A stretch of DNA of 10,092 bases, from positions 1-10,092 of the forward strand of contig JBKQSL010000289.1 of the NCBI GenBank assembly GCA_052143655.1. The letters are read 5' to 3'. This stretch comes from CAVSUR01 sp052143655 (GTDB lineage: Bacteria; Actinomycetota; Actinomycetes; Streptosporangiales; Streptosporangiaceae). Positions 1 to 6,277 of this stretch are shown here, piece by piece. A program made the translations under genes and the position numbers. The notes under the pieces were generated by a model that saw nothing but the letters and a program-made list of their open reading frames with translations, made no database searches and had not been told where the DNA came from. Each line of letters starts with the position of its first letter. Positions within the stretch are counted from its first letter, which is position 1.

Positions 1-3
1 TCG

Positions 4-801
4 CTACGGCGCGGTGAGGATCAGCGGGCCGTCGTCGGTGACGGCTACCGTGTGCTCGACGTGCGCGGCGCGGCTGCGGTCGCCCGTGCGCAGCGTCCAG
101 CCATCGTCGTCGACGTAGTAGCCATCGTCGCCGCCGGCCATGAACCACGGCTCGATCGCGATCACCAGGCCGGGGCTGAGCTTCAGCCCGCGGCCGGCCC
201 GGCCCTCGTTGGGCACCGACGGCAACTCGTGCATGGTGCGGCCGACGCCGTGGCCGCCGAAGTCGGTGTTCAGCCCGTAGCCAGCCGCGCGGCCGACCGC
301 GCTGATCGCGGCGGAGACGTCCCCGAGCCGGCCGCCGGGCACGGCCGCGGCGATCCCGGCCGCCAGGGCCTGCTCCGCGGTCTTGATCAGCCGCGCATCG
401 GCCGTGCGCGGCTCGCCCACCGTGAGCGAGATCGCGGCGTCGCCGGTCCAGCCGTGCAGGGTCGCACCGCAGTCCACGCTGAGCAGGTCCCCGTCGGCCA
501 GCCGGTAGCGGGTGGGGATGCCGTGCAGCGCGGCGTCGTTCACCGAGGTACAGATCACCGCCGGGTACGGGGTGTGCGCGAAACTCGGCTGGTAGTGCAG
601 GAACGGCGAGCTGGCGGCTGCCTCCGCCAGCACCGACCTGGCGACCTGGTCGAGCTCATCCAGCCCGACGCCGACGGCTGCGCGGTCGCGGACGGCGGTC
701 AGCACGGCCGCCACCACCCGGCCAGCCGCCCGCATCGCCTCGATCTCGGCGGGCGCTTTCAGTTCGACCACCTGCCGCCGCCTTCCCCGGTTCATCATCA
801 C
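4..801 (-). CDS. map: Type I methionine aminopeptidase
   Basis: This cytosolic metalloenzyme removes the initiator methionine from new proteins. The 265-residue length fits a type I enzyme. All five metal ligands are visible: D110 (SVDCGA), D121 (TGDAA), H184 (GGHGVGR), E217 (IAIEP) and E249 (HVEHT). H93 (LHGIP) and H191 (MHELP) match the substrate-binding histidines of the family. There is no N-terminal zinc-finger extension, only a short basic MMMNRGRRR leader. The first codons are GTG-ATG-ATG, and any of the three could be the start. A GATAAT box lies at 805-810 on this strand, 6 nt before the first ATG (798), which suggests a leaderless message beginning there. The gene is separated from the membrane-protein gene upstream by a strong hairpin at 833-870. 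Actinomycetes often carry more than one map copy, so this may not be the only one. The family call is near certain; the exact start is not. Confidence 0.96.
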   Translation of the reverse strand: MMMNRGRRRQVVELKAPAEIEAMRAAGRVVAAVLTAVRDRAAVGVGLDELDQVARSVLAEAAASSPFLHYQPSFAHTPYPAVICTSVNDAALHGIPTRYRLADGDLLSVDCGATLHGWTGDAAISLTVGEPRTADARLIKTAEQALAAGIAAAVPGGRLGDVSAAISAVGRAAGYGLNTDFGGHGVGRTMHELPSVPNEGRAGRGLKLSPGLVIAIEPWFMAGGDDGYYVDDDGWTLRTGDRSRAAHVEHTVAVTDDGPLILTAP

Positions 802-804
802 GGC

Positions 805-810
805 ATTATC
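805..810 (-). promoter_or_regulatory. Putative -10 box of map (leaderless)
   Basis: On the minus strand this reads GATAAT, a good match to an actinobacterial -10 element in otherwise extremely GC-rich DNA. It ends 6 nt before the ATG at 798 and 3 nt before the GTG at 801. That spacing would place transcription initiation at the ATG, giving a leaderless mRNA. I see no convincing -35 element; the expected position falls at the edge of the hairpin at 833-870. Confidence 0.4.
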
Positions 811-832
811 GCCGCCGCTGGGCCGTGGACGG

Positions 833-870
833 GGCCGCGGCCCGGCTCAGGCGAGAACCGGGCCGCGGCC
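833..870 (-). terminator. GC-rich hairpin behind the membrane-protein gene
   Basis: The arms 833-845 and 858-870 form a perfect 13-bp inverted repeat (GGCCGCGGCCCGG on the left) with a 12-nt loop. It begins 20 nt past the TGA of the gene at 891-2432 and lies before map. No T-run follows, as is common for terminators in GC-rich actinomycetes. A second short dyad (877-882 with 887-892) overlaps the stop codon. It probably ends or weakens transcription from the membrane-protein gene before map. Confidence 0.6.
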
Positions 871-890
871 GACCGAGACGGCGGCGGCCG

Positions 891-2432
891 TCAGCCCTGT
901 GCCGGGCCAGGCTGAGCCGGCCGGAGCGGAACCGGCTCGGCCTGCACTGCCGCCGCCGTCGCCCCCGCGCCAGCCGGGCGCCGGACGGCCTCGCGGACCG
1001 GCCAGAACGCCGCAGCCAGCAGGATCAGCAGCGGACCGGTGTTCGGGTCAGTGCCCTGGCCAGTCAGGATGCCGCCGAAGTTCTCCCCCAGCACCCAGAT
1101 CACGGCCGCGGTGACGACCGCGAGCACCAGCACCGGCCGGGTCGCGGCGGGCACGAAGATCCCGACCGCGATGATCGCGAACACCACCGCGATGACGACC
1201 GGGACGGCTATCCCGGAGCCGAGCGCTGAGGCCACGGCGCGGTCCATCGCCGCGACCGGGCCCGGCTCGCCCGCGACCAGCCCCGCGATCGTGGCGCGCA
1301 GCGCGCCGGCCGCGATGCTGGCCGGCTGCAGGAGCAGGTAGGCGCCGCTTCCCCACAGGGCCAGCCAGGCCAGCCGCGACCAGCGGCCCAGCGGGCTGCG
1401 ATCGGCGCTGCTGGCACGGCCGACGGCACTGCTGGCACGGCCTACGGCACTGCTGGCACGGCCGACGGCACTGCTGGCGGTGGTCTCTTCCTGAGCCGAC
1501 GGCCGGGCCGGCCAGGCCAGCACGGCGATCAGCGCGTACAGCAGCGCCGCGCCGGGTGCGCCGGTCAGCGGGGACGCGGAGCCGCTGAAGATCATCCCCA
1601 TGCCCTCGCCGACCCACCAGACGCCGAGAGCCCACACGATGCTGGCGGCCAGCGCGGCACGTACGGTCGGCCGCCACAGCAGGCCGACGGCGAGCGCCAG
1701 CTGCACCGTGGCGAACACCGCGTTGAACGCAACCGCGTGCCGGGCGATGAGCGTGCCGTAGGACATCACCGGGGTGGCCACGAAGGCCGGGCTGCCCATG
1801 CCCGCCGGCTCGGTGATCCCGAGGGCGAAGCCGCGGCTGAACATGAACGGCTGGAACTGCAGGGCCGCATCCAGCAGCCAGACCACCCCGAGGCCGGCCT
1901 GCAGCCAGCGCCGCGGCCCGGCGGACACCCGGTCGGCGGCCCAGGCGGCCAGCCCGGCATCGCCGGAGGTCCGCTCGCGGAAGACCCGCTGGTCAGAGGC
2001 GGGCAGGAACAGGGTGGCGAGCGCAGCCAGGCCGCCCGCGCCGATCACCCACAGGCCAGGGCCGCCGCGGACCAGGTCCATCGAGCCGCTGAGCGCCTGC
2101 AGCGTCGTGGCCAGCCGCATCAGCAGGTAGCCGGCGAAGGCGGCCGTTCCGAACCCGGCCAGCCCGATGACCCAGCGGCTGCGGCCGTCGCCGCGAATCA
2201 GGTGGAACAGGCCGGCAGCCGCAATCAGGACGCCGGCCGCCAGCAGGATCTTGCCGTTCAGGCCGCGGATGCCGGGGATCGCGACCAGGCCGGCGAACGC
2301 TGCGGCCCAGGGCAGGAAGGCTCCGGTGATGACAGCGGCCGCGCCGCCGAGGGCGGCGAGCCCGACGGCCGTGCGCCAGCTTCGCACCCCAGCGGCGCGG
2401 AGCGGCACGGCCTGCGTACGCGTGATGCTCAT
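891..2432 (-). CDS. Polytopic membrane protein with internal duplication, function unknown
   Basis: A 513-residue integral membrane protein that I cannot assign to a function. The start ATG has a good AAAGGAG eight bases upstream. Three parts can be seen. Residues about 20-150 hold around four hydrophobic helices, including a GAFLPW segment. Residues about 175-310 form a second helical block with FQPFMF and then GEGMGMIFSG near E276. Residues about 350-480 form a third block with LLQPAS and then GENFGGILTG near E450. The last two blocks share the order QP, helices, W-x-L-G, G-E-x-x-G-x-I, (S/T)G, P-x-TG, so they look like an ancient duplication. A hydrophilic linker made of 7-residue ASSAVGR repeats (about 319-342) joins them. 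The C-terminus (about 485-513) is Ala/Pro-rich and probably cytosolic. It could be a transporter or an envelope assembly protein, but the sequence does not decide. A terminator-like hairpin follows the gene. Confidence 0.85.
   Translation of the reverse strand: MSITRTQAVPLRAAGVRSWRTAVGLAALGGAAAVITGAFLPWAAAFAGLVAIPGIRGLNGKILLAAGVLIAAAGLFHLIRGDGRSRWVIGLAGFGTAAFAGYLLMRLATTLQALSGSMDLVRGGPGLWVIGAGGLAALATLFLPASDQRVFRERTSGDAGLAAWAADRVSAGPRRWLQAGLGVVWLLDAALQFQPFMFSRGFALGITEPAGMGSPAFVATPVMSYGTLIARHAVAFNAVFATVQLALAVGLLWRPTVRAALAASIVWALGVWWVGEGMGMIFSGSASPLTGAPGAALLYALIAVLAWPARPSAQEETTASSAVGRASSAVGRASSAVGRASSADRSPLGRWSRLAWLALWGSGAYLLLQPASIAAGALRATIAGLVAGEPGPVAAMDRAVASALGSGIAVPVVIAVVFAIIAVGIFVPAATRPVLVLAVVTAAVIWVLGENFGGILTGQGTDPNTGPLLILLAAAFWPVREAVRRPAGAGATAAAVQAEPVPLRPAQPGPAQG
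1408..1478 (-). repeat. 21-bp tandem repeat inside the membrane-protein gene
   Basis: Three complete 21-bp units (1408-1428, 1429-1449, 1450-1470) and an 8-bp partial unit (1471-1478). The first and third units are identical; the second differs by one base (cctac for ccgac). The unit is a multiple of three, so copy-number change keeps the frame and adds or removes the heptad ASSAVGR in a hydrophilic linker between two membrane blocks. Confidence 0.9.
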
Positions 2433-2444
2433 AGCGGATGCTCC

Positions 2445-2484
2445 TTTTCCGGCGGTATGGCCACTTCCCCGGCGGCATGACCAC
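2445..2484 (-). promoter_or_regulatory. Two tandem 20-bp direct repeats before the membrane-protein gene
   Basis: The segments 2445-2464 and 2465-2484 are adjacent and match at 16 of 20 positions. In the direction of the gene both follow GTGG(T/C)CAT(G/A)CCGCCGG. They sit immediately upstream of the ribosome binding site (AAAGGAG) of the gene that starts at 2432. The near-copy may be a pair of operator sites or a duplicated leader; the first A-rich end merges into the Shine-Dalgarno stretch. The repeat is seen directly, its role is inferred. Confidence 0.5.
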
Positions 2485-2499
2485 GAATTCTCAGTGGTC

Positions 2500-2537
2500 C
2501 CGCCGGGCCGCCGTCACGGCAGGCGGCGGCCCGGCGG
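2500..2537 (-). terminator. Hairpin terminator of the secreted-protein gene
   Basis: The arms 2500-2513 and 2524-2537 pair perfectly over 14 bp (CCGCCGGGCCGCCG on the left) around a 10-nt loop. The hairpin starts 8 nt beyond the TAG of the gene at 2546-3211 and lies ahead of the next minus-strand gene. There is no T-tract. It is the second near-identical style of hairpin in this window, after the one at 833-870. Confidence 0.65.
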
Positions 2538-2545
2538 TCAGGCGG

Positions 2546-3211
2546 CTAGCGCACCGCGAAGTACAGGAACAGGTTGGTCGGGATGTTCCCGGTCACGTTC
2601 TTGCTGTGCCGCTGGAGGTACCGCAGCTCCCAGTCGCTCTTGTGCCGGACGATCTTGTCCCAGGTCTTCAGGCTGGTAACGCCGACCACGTCGACGTTCC
2701 ACCACTCGGACTGGTGACCATTGGCGGTTGCCACGATGTGGCTGTGCGCGGGCAGCGGGACGTTGCCGGCCTTGCTGCCGAGCACCGCGGACAGGTCGAT
2801 CTTGGACGGGTGGTCGATGCAGTGGCCTGCTGGGCACTGCAGCGTCGACTTAGCCGGAGTGAAGCCGAGCGGCACGATCACGTACAGCGGGTCGAACGTG
2901 TTCGCCGGCGTCTGGGTGTAGTTGGTGCCGACCTCACAGCCGGAGGCTGACTTGCTGGCCGGCGGGCTGGCGCAGGAGAAGTTCTTCGAGTAGTAGAACT
3001 TCACCGTGTGGCCGTCGTACCAGCCCTTGGTGAATCCCTTGTGGTTGTGCCCGGCAGAAGTCATCTGCATGTTGCTCATCGTCGACACGGTCGAGCCCGA
3101 GGACGCGAACGCCGTCCCGGACGCGACCGCCGCGCCGACGGCGAGCAGGCCCGCGAGCGCTACTCCCACCGTGCGCGTGGCCGTCAGGCGGGCGCGCTTT
3201 GCTCCGATCAT
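2546..3211 (-). CDS. Secreted protein of unknown function
   Basis: A 221-residue exported protein. The ATG has a strong GGGAGGG six bases upstream. Residues 1-36 are a classical signal peptide: a basic n-region (KRAR, TATR), a hydrophobic core about 14-30 and a likely signal-peptidase site AFA|SSG after A36. There is no lipobox cysteine and no later membrane segment, so the mature protein should be released or wall-associated. Four cysteines (C80, C92, C126, C131) could form two disulfides. The mature N-terminus holds MSNMQM and HNH (45-57), followed by GWYDGHTVKFYYSKNF. Later motifs are CPAGHCIDHP, LPAHSHIV and WWNVDVVGV. The layout of conserved Trp, His and Cys suggests one compact domain, but I recognise no named family. 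Metal binding is possible but is only an inference. It is divergent from the aldo/keto reductase gene and followed by its own hairpin. Confidence 0.85.
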   Translation of the reverse strand: MIGAKRARLTATRTVGVALAGLLAVGAAVASGTAFASSGSTVSTMSNMQMTSAGHNHKGFTKGWYDGHTVKFYYSKNFSCASPPASKSASGCEVGTNYTQTPANTFDPLYVIVPLGFTPAKSTLQCPAGHCIDHPSKIDLSAVLGSKAGNVPLPAHSHIVATANGHQSEWWNVDVVGVTSLKTWDKIVRHKSDWELRYLQRHSKNVTGNIPTNLFLYFAVR

Positions 3212-3240
3212 GCAATCCCTCCCATGCGGGTCGGACCAGC

Positions 3241-3262
3241 TCCGGTTGCTTGGTCCGGTTGC
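3241..3262. repeat. Short direct repeat in the divergent gap
   Basis: TCCGGTTGC occurs at 3241-3249 and again at 3254-3262, a period of 13 bp, in the 187-bp gap between the secreted-protein gene and the reductase gene. It may be part of an operator for one of the two divergent promoters. I could not assign -35/-10 elements with confidence. Apart from this and a T6 run at 3307-3312, I see nothing notable in the gap. Confidence 0.3.
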
Positions 3263-3398
3263 GGGTTGTTCGGGCGCGCCAAGGGAGCGGATTGGCGCAG
3301 CGGGAACTTTTTTCTGCCGTCACTGCGGCCCGCCGGTTCCCGGCAGTACCGCCGGACGCGCCCGCTGGCCGCGGCAGGCCGGATGGCACACTGCCGGT

Positions 3399-4424
3399 AT
3401 GATCTACCTGGCTGCGGCCGACCGCTACGACCAGATCCCTTACCGCCGGTGCGGGCGCAGCGGCATCCGGCTTCCCGGGGTCTCGCTCGGGCTGTGGCAG
3501 AACTTCGGCGAGGACGTGCCGCTGGACCGCCAGCGGGAGATCATCCGGCGCGCGTTCGACCTGGGCGTGACGCACATCGACCTGGCGAACAACTACGGCC
3601 CGCCGTACGGCTCGGCCGAGACCAACCTCGGTGAGATCCTGCGCACTGACCTGCGCGGATACCGGGACGAGCTGATCATCTCGACGAAGGCCGGCTACGA
3701 CATGTGGCCCGGCCCCTACGGCGAGTGGGGCTCCCGCAAGTACCTGCTGGCCAGCCTGGACCAGTCGCTGAGCCGGATGGGGCTGGACTACGTGGACATC
3801 TTCTACAGCCACCGGTTCGACCCGGACACGCCGCTGGAGGAGACTATGGGCGCGCTGGCGACAGCGGTGTCCTCCGGCCGGGCGCTGTACGCGGGGATCT
3901 CCTCCTACTCGGCCGAGCGGACCGAGCAGGCCGCCGCGATCCTGCGCCATATGGGCGTGCCGCTGCTCATCCACCAGCCGTCGTACTCGCTGCTCAACCG
4001 GTGGGTCGAGGGCGGCCTGCTGGACGTGCTGGAGCGCGAGGGGGCCGGCTGCATCGCGTTCTCGCCACTCGCGCAGGGCCTGCTGACCAGCAAGTACCTG
4101 ACTGGGATCCCGGCCGGATCGCGGGCCAGCCGGGACGGGTCGCTGTCGGCCGACCAGCTCACGCCGGAGAACCTGGCACACATCCGGGCGCTGAACGAGG
4201 TCGCTGCGGGCCGCGGGCTCTCGCTGGCCCAGCTAGCCATCGCCTGGGTGCTGCGCGACCCTCGGGTCACCTCGGCGCTGATCGGCGCGAGCAGCGTGGC
4301 TCAGCTGGAGGAGAACCTGGCCGCGGCGCGGCAGCCGGCGCTGACCGCCGACGAGCTGGCTCAGATCGACCGGCATGCGGTCGAGGCGGGGATCAACCTC
4401 TGGGCTGCCTCCAGCGCCGGCTGA
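3399..4424 (+). CDS. gpr: Aldo/keto reductase, L-glyceraldehyde 3-phosphate reductase type (YghZ/Gpr)
   Basis: A 341-residue cytosolic NADPH-dependent reductase of the AKR superfamily (TIM barrel). It matches remembered E. coli YghZ/Gpr from end to end, including LxxxxRYxQIPYRxCGxSG at the start, SLGLWxNFG, DLANNYGPP, STKAGYDMWPGPYG, GSRKYLLASLDQSL, LLIHQPSYxLLNRWV and the terminal NLWxASS. The catalytic tetrad is D61, Y66, K97 and H138. The E. coli enzyme reduces L-glyceraldehyde 3-phosphate and methylglyoxal; the same substrates are likely but inferred here. The frame is open back to 3006, but homology starts exactly at the ATG at 3399 and the extension would run over the oppositely oriented secreted-protein gene. 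No clear Shine-Dalgarno precedes the ATG, so the message may be leaderless. It ends 39 bp from the convergent oxidoreductase gene. Confidence 0.93.
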   Translation: MIYLAAADRYDQIPYRRCGRSGIRLPGVSLGLWQNFGEDVPLDRQREIIRRAFDLGVTHIDLANNYGPPYGSAETNLGEILRTDLRGYRDELIISTKAGYDMWPGPYGEWGSRKYLLASLDQSLSRMGLDYVDIFYSHRFDPDTPLEETMGALATAVSSGRALYAGISSYSAERTEQAAAILRHMGVPLLIHQPSYSLLNRWVEGGLLDVLEREGAGCIAFSPLAQGLLTSKYLTGIPAGSRASRDGSLSADQLTPENLAHIRALNEVAAGRGLSLAQLAIAWVLRDPRVTSALIGASSVAQLEENLAAARQPALTADELAQIDRHAVEAGINLWAASSAG

Positions 4425-4436
4425 AGCCCGCGGCGC
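4414..4436. terminator. Weak dyad between convergent genes
   Basis: GCGCCG (4414-4419) and CGGCGC (4431-4436) can pair over 6 bp with an 11-nt loop spanning the reductase stop codon. It lies at the meeting point of two convergent genes only 39 bp apart and may serve as a minimal terminator. No T-run follows and the stem is short, so this is weak. Confidence 0.25.
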
Positions 4437-4463
4437 CCTTCTCAGGAAGCCGCCATCTCCCGG

Positions 4464-5381
4464 TCAGCCTGCTGCCGGGGCGCCGCGCCGGGCGTCCAGC
4501 TGGTCCTGGGCGCTGGCCAGTACCCGGGTGACGTCCCGGCCGAAGGCCGCGTCACAGGAATGGCCGGGCCGCCCGGACCGGGCGGCGGCGACCAGCTCGG
4601 CCGCGGCGGCCTGCAGCGCCTCCTTGGCCGAGGTGGCCGGCTCGGGCGCGGTGAACCGGCCCGCCTCGCCCCAGACGTACAGCTGGGTGCCGGCCGCGGC
4701 AGGCAGGGCGCCCAGCGTGAGCGTGGCCGTGCTGGACGCGCCGCCGGCGTGGTGCAGCACCAGGTGGACCAGGTCGCCCTGGCCCGCGTCCGCGGTCACG
4801 GCCACCACCGGGCCGAGGGCGGCGGTCAGCAGCGACACCGCGTGCGGGCCGACGTCCCACAGGCCGCCCTTCTCCCGCCGCCACGAAGTGTTGAACGGGC
4901 TGGACTGCTCCAGCGCCGCGCCGAGCCACAGCGCGCCGCCGCCGGCCAGCGGGCTGCTGGTCACCTCGGCCAGCCAGGCCCGGATCTCCGGCTGGAAGCG
5001 GGCGGTGAAGAACACCACGGACGCCACGCCGGCCTGCGCGACCGCCTCGGCCAGCGCGTCGGCGTCCGCCTGCGTGGTGCCGACCGGCTTCTCCAGCAGC
5101 AGGTGCTTGCCGGCCCGGGCGGCGCGAATCGCGATCGGGTGCTGCACGTCCGGCGGCACGCTGAACGCGACCGCGTCTACCCGGGCCAGGAGGTCATCGA
5201 GGTCGGCGCACCTGGCGGCACCGTGCGCGGCGGCAAGCTCGGCGGCAGCCTGGCCGTTGCGTCCCCACACCGCGGTCAGCTGCGTCCCGTCCGCCGCCGC
5301 CAGCGCGGGCGCGTGCGTGATACGCGCCCAGTATCCGGTGCCCACCAGGCCGAACCTCAGCGGCTGTGCTGAATCGCTCAC
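4464..5381 (-). CDS. Gfo/Idh/MocA-family NAD(P)-dependent oxidoreductase
   Basis: A 305-residue cytosolic dehydrogenase. The N-terminal Rossmann fold starts with GLVGTGYWA (11-19). The family signature EKP is at 97-99 (LLLEKPVG), with K98 the usual catalytic or cofactor-contacting lysine. The C-terminal half has WDVGPHAVSLL, where D176 and H180 match the conserved acid and histidine of sugar dehydrogenases in the family. Members oxidise or reduce sugars, inositols and related polyols; the substrate cannot be read here. The frame stays open upstream to 5879, but that part overlaps the DUF1707 gene in another frame. The GTG at 5381 is chosen because the fold starts seven codons later and it follows the DUF1707 stop by 20 nt. 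No good Shine-Dalgarno is visible, so translation may depend on coupling. It is the last gene of the PspC-DUF1707 cluster. Confidence 0.9.
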   Translation of the reverse strand: MSDSAQPLRFGLVGTGYWARITHAPALAAADGTQLTAVWGRNGQAAAELAAAHGAARCADLDDLLARVDAVAFSVPPDVQHPIAIRAARAGKHLLLEKPVGTTQADADALAEAVAQAGVASVVFFTARFQPEIRAWLAEVTSSPLAGGGALWLGAALEQSSPFNTSWRREKGGLWDVGPHAVSLLTAALGPVVAVTADAGQGDLVHLVLHHAGGASSTATLTLGALPAAAGTQLYVWGEAGRFTAPEPATSAKEALQAAAAELVAAARSGRPGHSCDAAFGRDVTRVLASAQDQLDARRGAPAAG

Positions 5382-5401
5382 CCGCCGAGTCTGCCATGAC
5401 G

Positions 5402-5902
5402 CTAGAACCGGCGGCACCGGCCGGGGATGATGCGCAGCACGACCAGGACCAGCAGCCCGATCAGCAGCCAGGGCACGAACATGTGGGCCAGCGCCGGCCC
5501 GGCGGTCACCGCGAGCAGCACGACCAGGACCAGGAACAGGACCCGGTGCCGCCGGTGCCATGGCCGGGCGGCGGTGCCGGGCGGCGGTCCGGCCAGCCCC
5601 GGCCGGGACGGCCCCGGCGGCCCTGCACCCGGCGGTACTGTCCCCGCGGCGGCCTGCGGGCCGGGCGGCTCGGACTCGGGCAGGTCGGCGAACAGGCCGT
5701 TGAAGTCGGCGCGGGTCTTGGCCTTCATGGCCCGGTCCAGCCGCTCCTCGAACTCGGCCTGGTCGAGCCGCCCGGCACCGTAGTGCCGGGACAGCCGGTC
5801 GGCGACCTCGGCCCGCTCGGCGTCGGAAACCCGCATGTCCGAGTAGGCGGCGCCGCCGGGTGCGGATTGGCCCGTCCACGGCGGGCCAGTTGGCGATGAC
5901 AT
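5402..5902 (-). CDS. DUF1707 domain membrane protein
   Basis: A 166-residue protein. The DUF1707 domain spans about residues 23-75: MRVSDAERAEVADRLSRHYG followed by GRLDQAEFEERLDRAMKAKTRADFNGLFADLP. This is a small helical domain, common in actinobacteria near PspC proteins, without a settled biochemical function. A Pro/Gly-rich linker (about 78-112) leads to two adjacent membrane helices (about 116-137 and 139-157) and a short basic tail (RCRRF). The DUF1707 domain is therefore probably cytosolic on a hairpin membrane anchor. The ATG at 5902 has an excellent AGGAGGT nine bases upstream, which decides it over the internal ATG at the domain start. It lies 40 nt downstream of the PspC gene and 20 nt upstream of the oxidoreductase, so the three are probably co-transcribed. 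Confidence 0.88.
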   Translation of the reverse strand: MSSPTGPPWTGQSAPGGAAYSDMRVSDAERAEVADRLSRHYGAGRLDQAEFEERLDRAMKAKTRADFNGLFADLPESEPPGPQAAAGTVPPGAGPPGPSRPGLAGPPPGTAARPWHRRHRVLFLVLVVLLAVTAGPALAHMFVPWLLIGLLVLVVLRIIPGRCRRF

Positions 5903-5942
5903 CTGAGTACGACCTCCTGGGTCAGCGGATCGACTGGTCCGG

Positions 5943-6257
5943 TCAGCGGGAGCCGCCGGGCCGGGACAGGAACTCGGCGGCGATGGACCGCTGCGCCCCT
6001 TCCTCGGGGATGAGCAGCCAGCCCGCGAGGTACAGCGGCAGGCCGGCGCCGCCGACGAAGACGAGTACGACCAGCACGATCCGGATGATGGCCGGGTCGA
6101 CGCCGAGGTAGCGGGCGACACCGGCGGCCACGCCGGCCACCATCCGGTCGGCGATCGGCCGCTGCAGCGGTCCGGCCCCGTCTGCTCCGGGCCAGGATTG
6201 CTGGCCGGCTCCTGAGTCCTGCTGCTGCTGCGCTGATGAAGTGCTTGCTGTGTTCAT
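5943..6257 (-). CDS. Stand-alone PspC-domain membrane protein
   Basis: A 104-residue protein. Residues 1-30 are Gln/Ser/Gly-rich and disordered in appearance. The PspC domain covers about 33-85: RPIADRMVAGVAAGVARYLGVD, then a hydrophobic helix ending in LYLAGWLLIPEEG. PspC proteins act in the inner membrane in envelope-stress responses; in E. coli PspC regulates the phage-shock response. The same domain (GVAAG, AGWLLIP) is fused to the histidine kinase encoded divergently, so the two are probable partners. It heads the PspC-DUF1707-oxidoreductase cluster. The ATG at 6257 has only a weak ribosome site (AGAG) and its upstream DNA mirrors that of the kinase gene, so the two are likely controlled together. 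Confidence 0.9.
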   Translation of the reverse strand: MNTASTSSAQQQQDSGAGQQSWPGADGAGPLQRPIADRMVAGVAAGVARYLGVDPAIIRIVLVVLVFVGGAGLPLYLAGWLLIPEEGAQRSIAAEFLSRPGGSR

Positions 6258-6277
6258 GGCTCTAGCGTGCGGCGCCG

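Noticed and set aside
3302..3330. GGAAC as a possible ECF-sigma -35 element in the divergent gap
   Set aside because: No CGTT-like -10 occurs at the required 15-17 nt spacing on either strand.
3006..3398. N-terminal extension of the aldo/keto reductase
   Set aside because: It would run antisense through the secreted-protein gene, and alignment with YghZ begins exactly at the ATG at 3399.
2934..4181. Minus-strand open frame of 415 codons over the reductase and secreted-protein genes
   Set aside because: It is antisense to an obvious aldo/keto reductase and out of frame with the secreted protein; no motif is recognisable in it.
5382..5879. N-terminal extension of the Gfo/Idh/MocA oxidoreductase
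   Set aside because: The extension overlaps the DUF1707 gene in another frame and is Arg/Pro/Ala-rich noise; the Rossmann fold starts just after the GTG at 5381.
5904..5910. TGAGTAC, resembling half of a palindromic site I associate with a PspC-type two-component regulator in Streptomyces
   Set aside because: Only a half-site is present, it lies between the ribosome site and start codon of the DUF1707 gene, and a heptamer is too short to support a call from memory.
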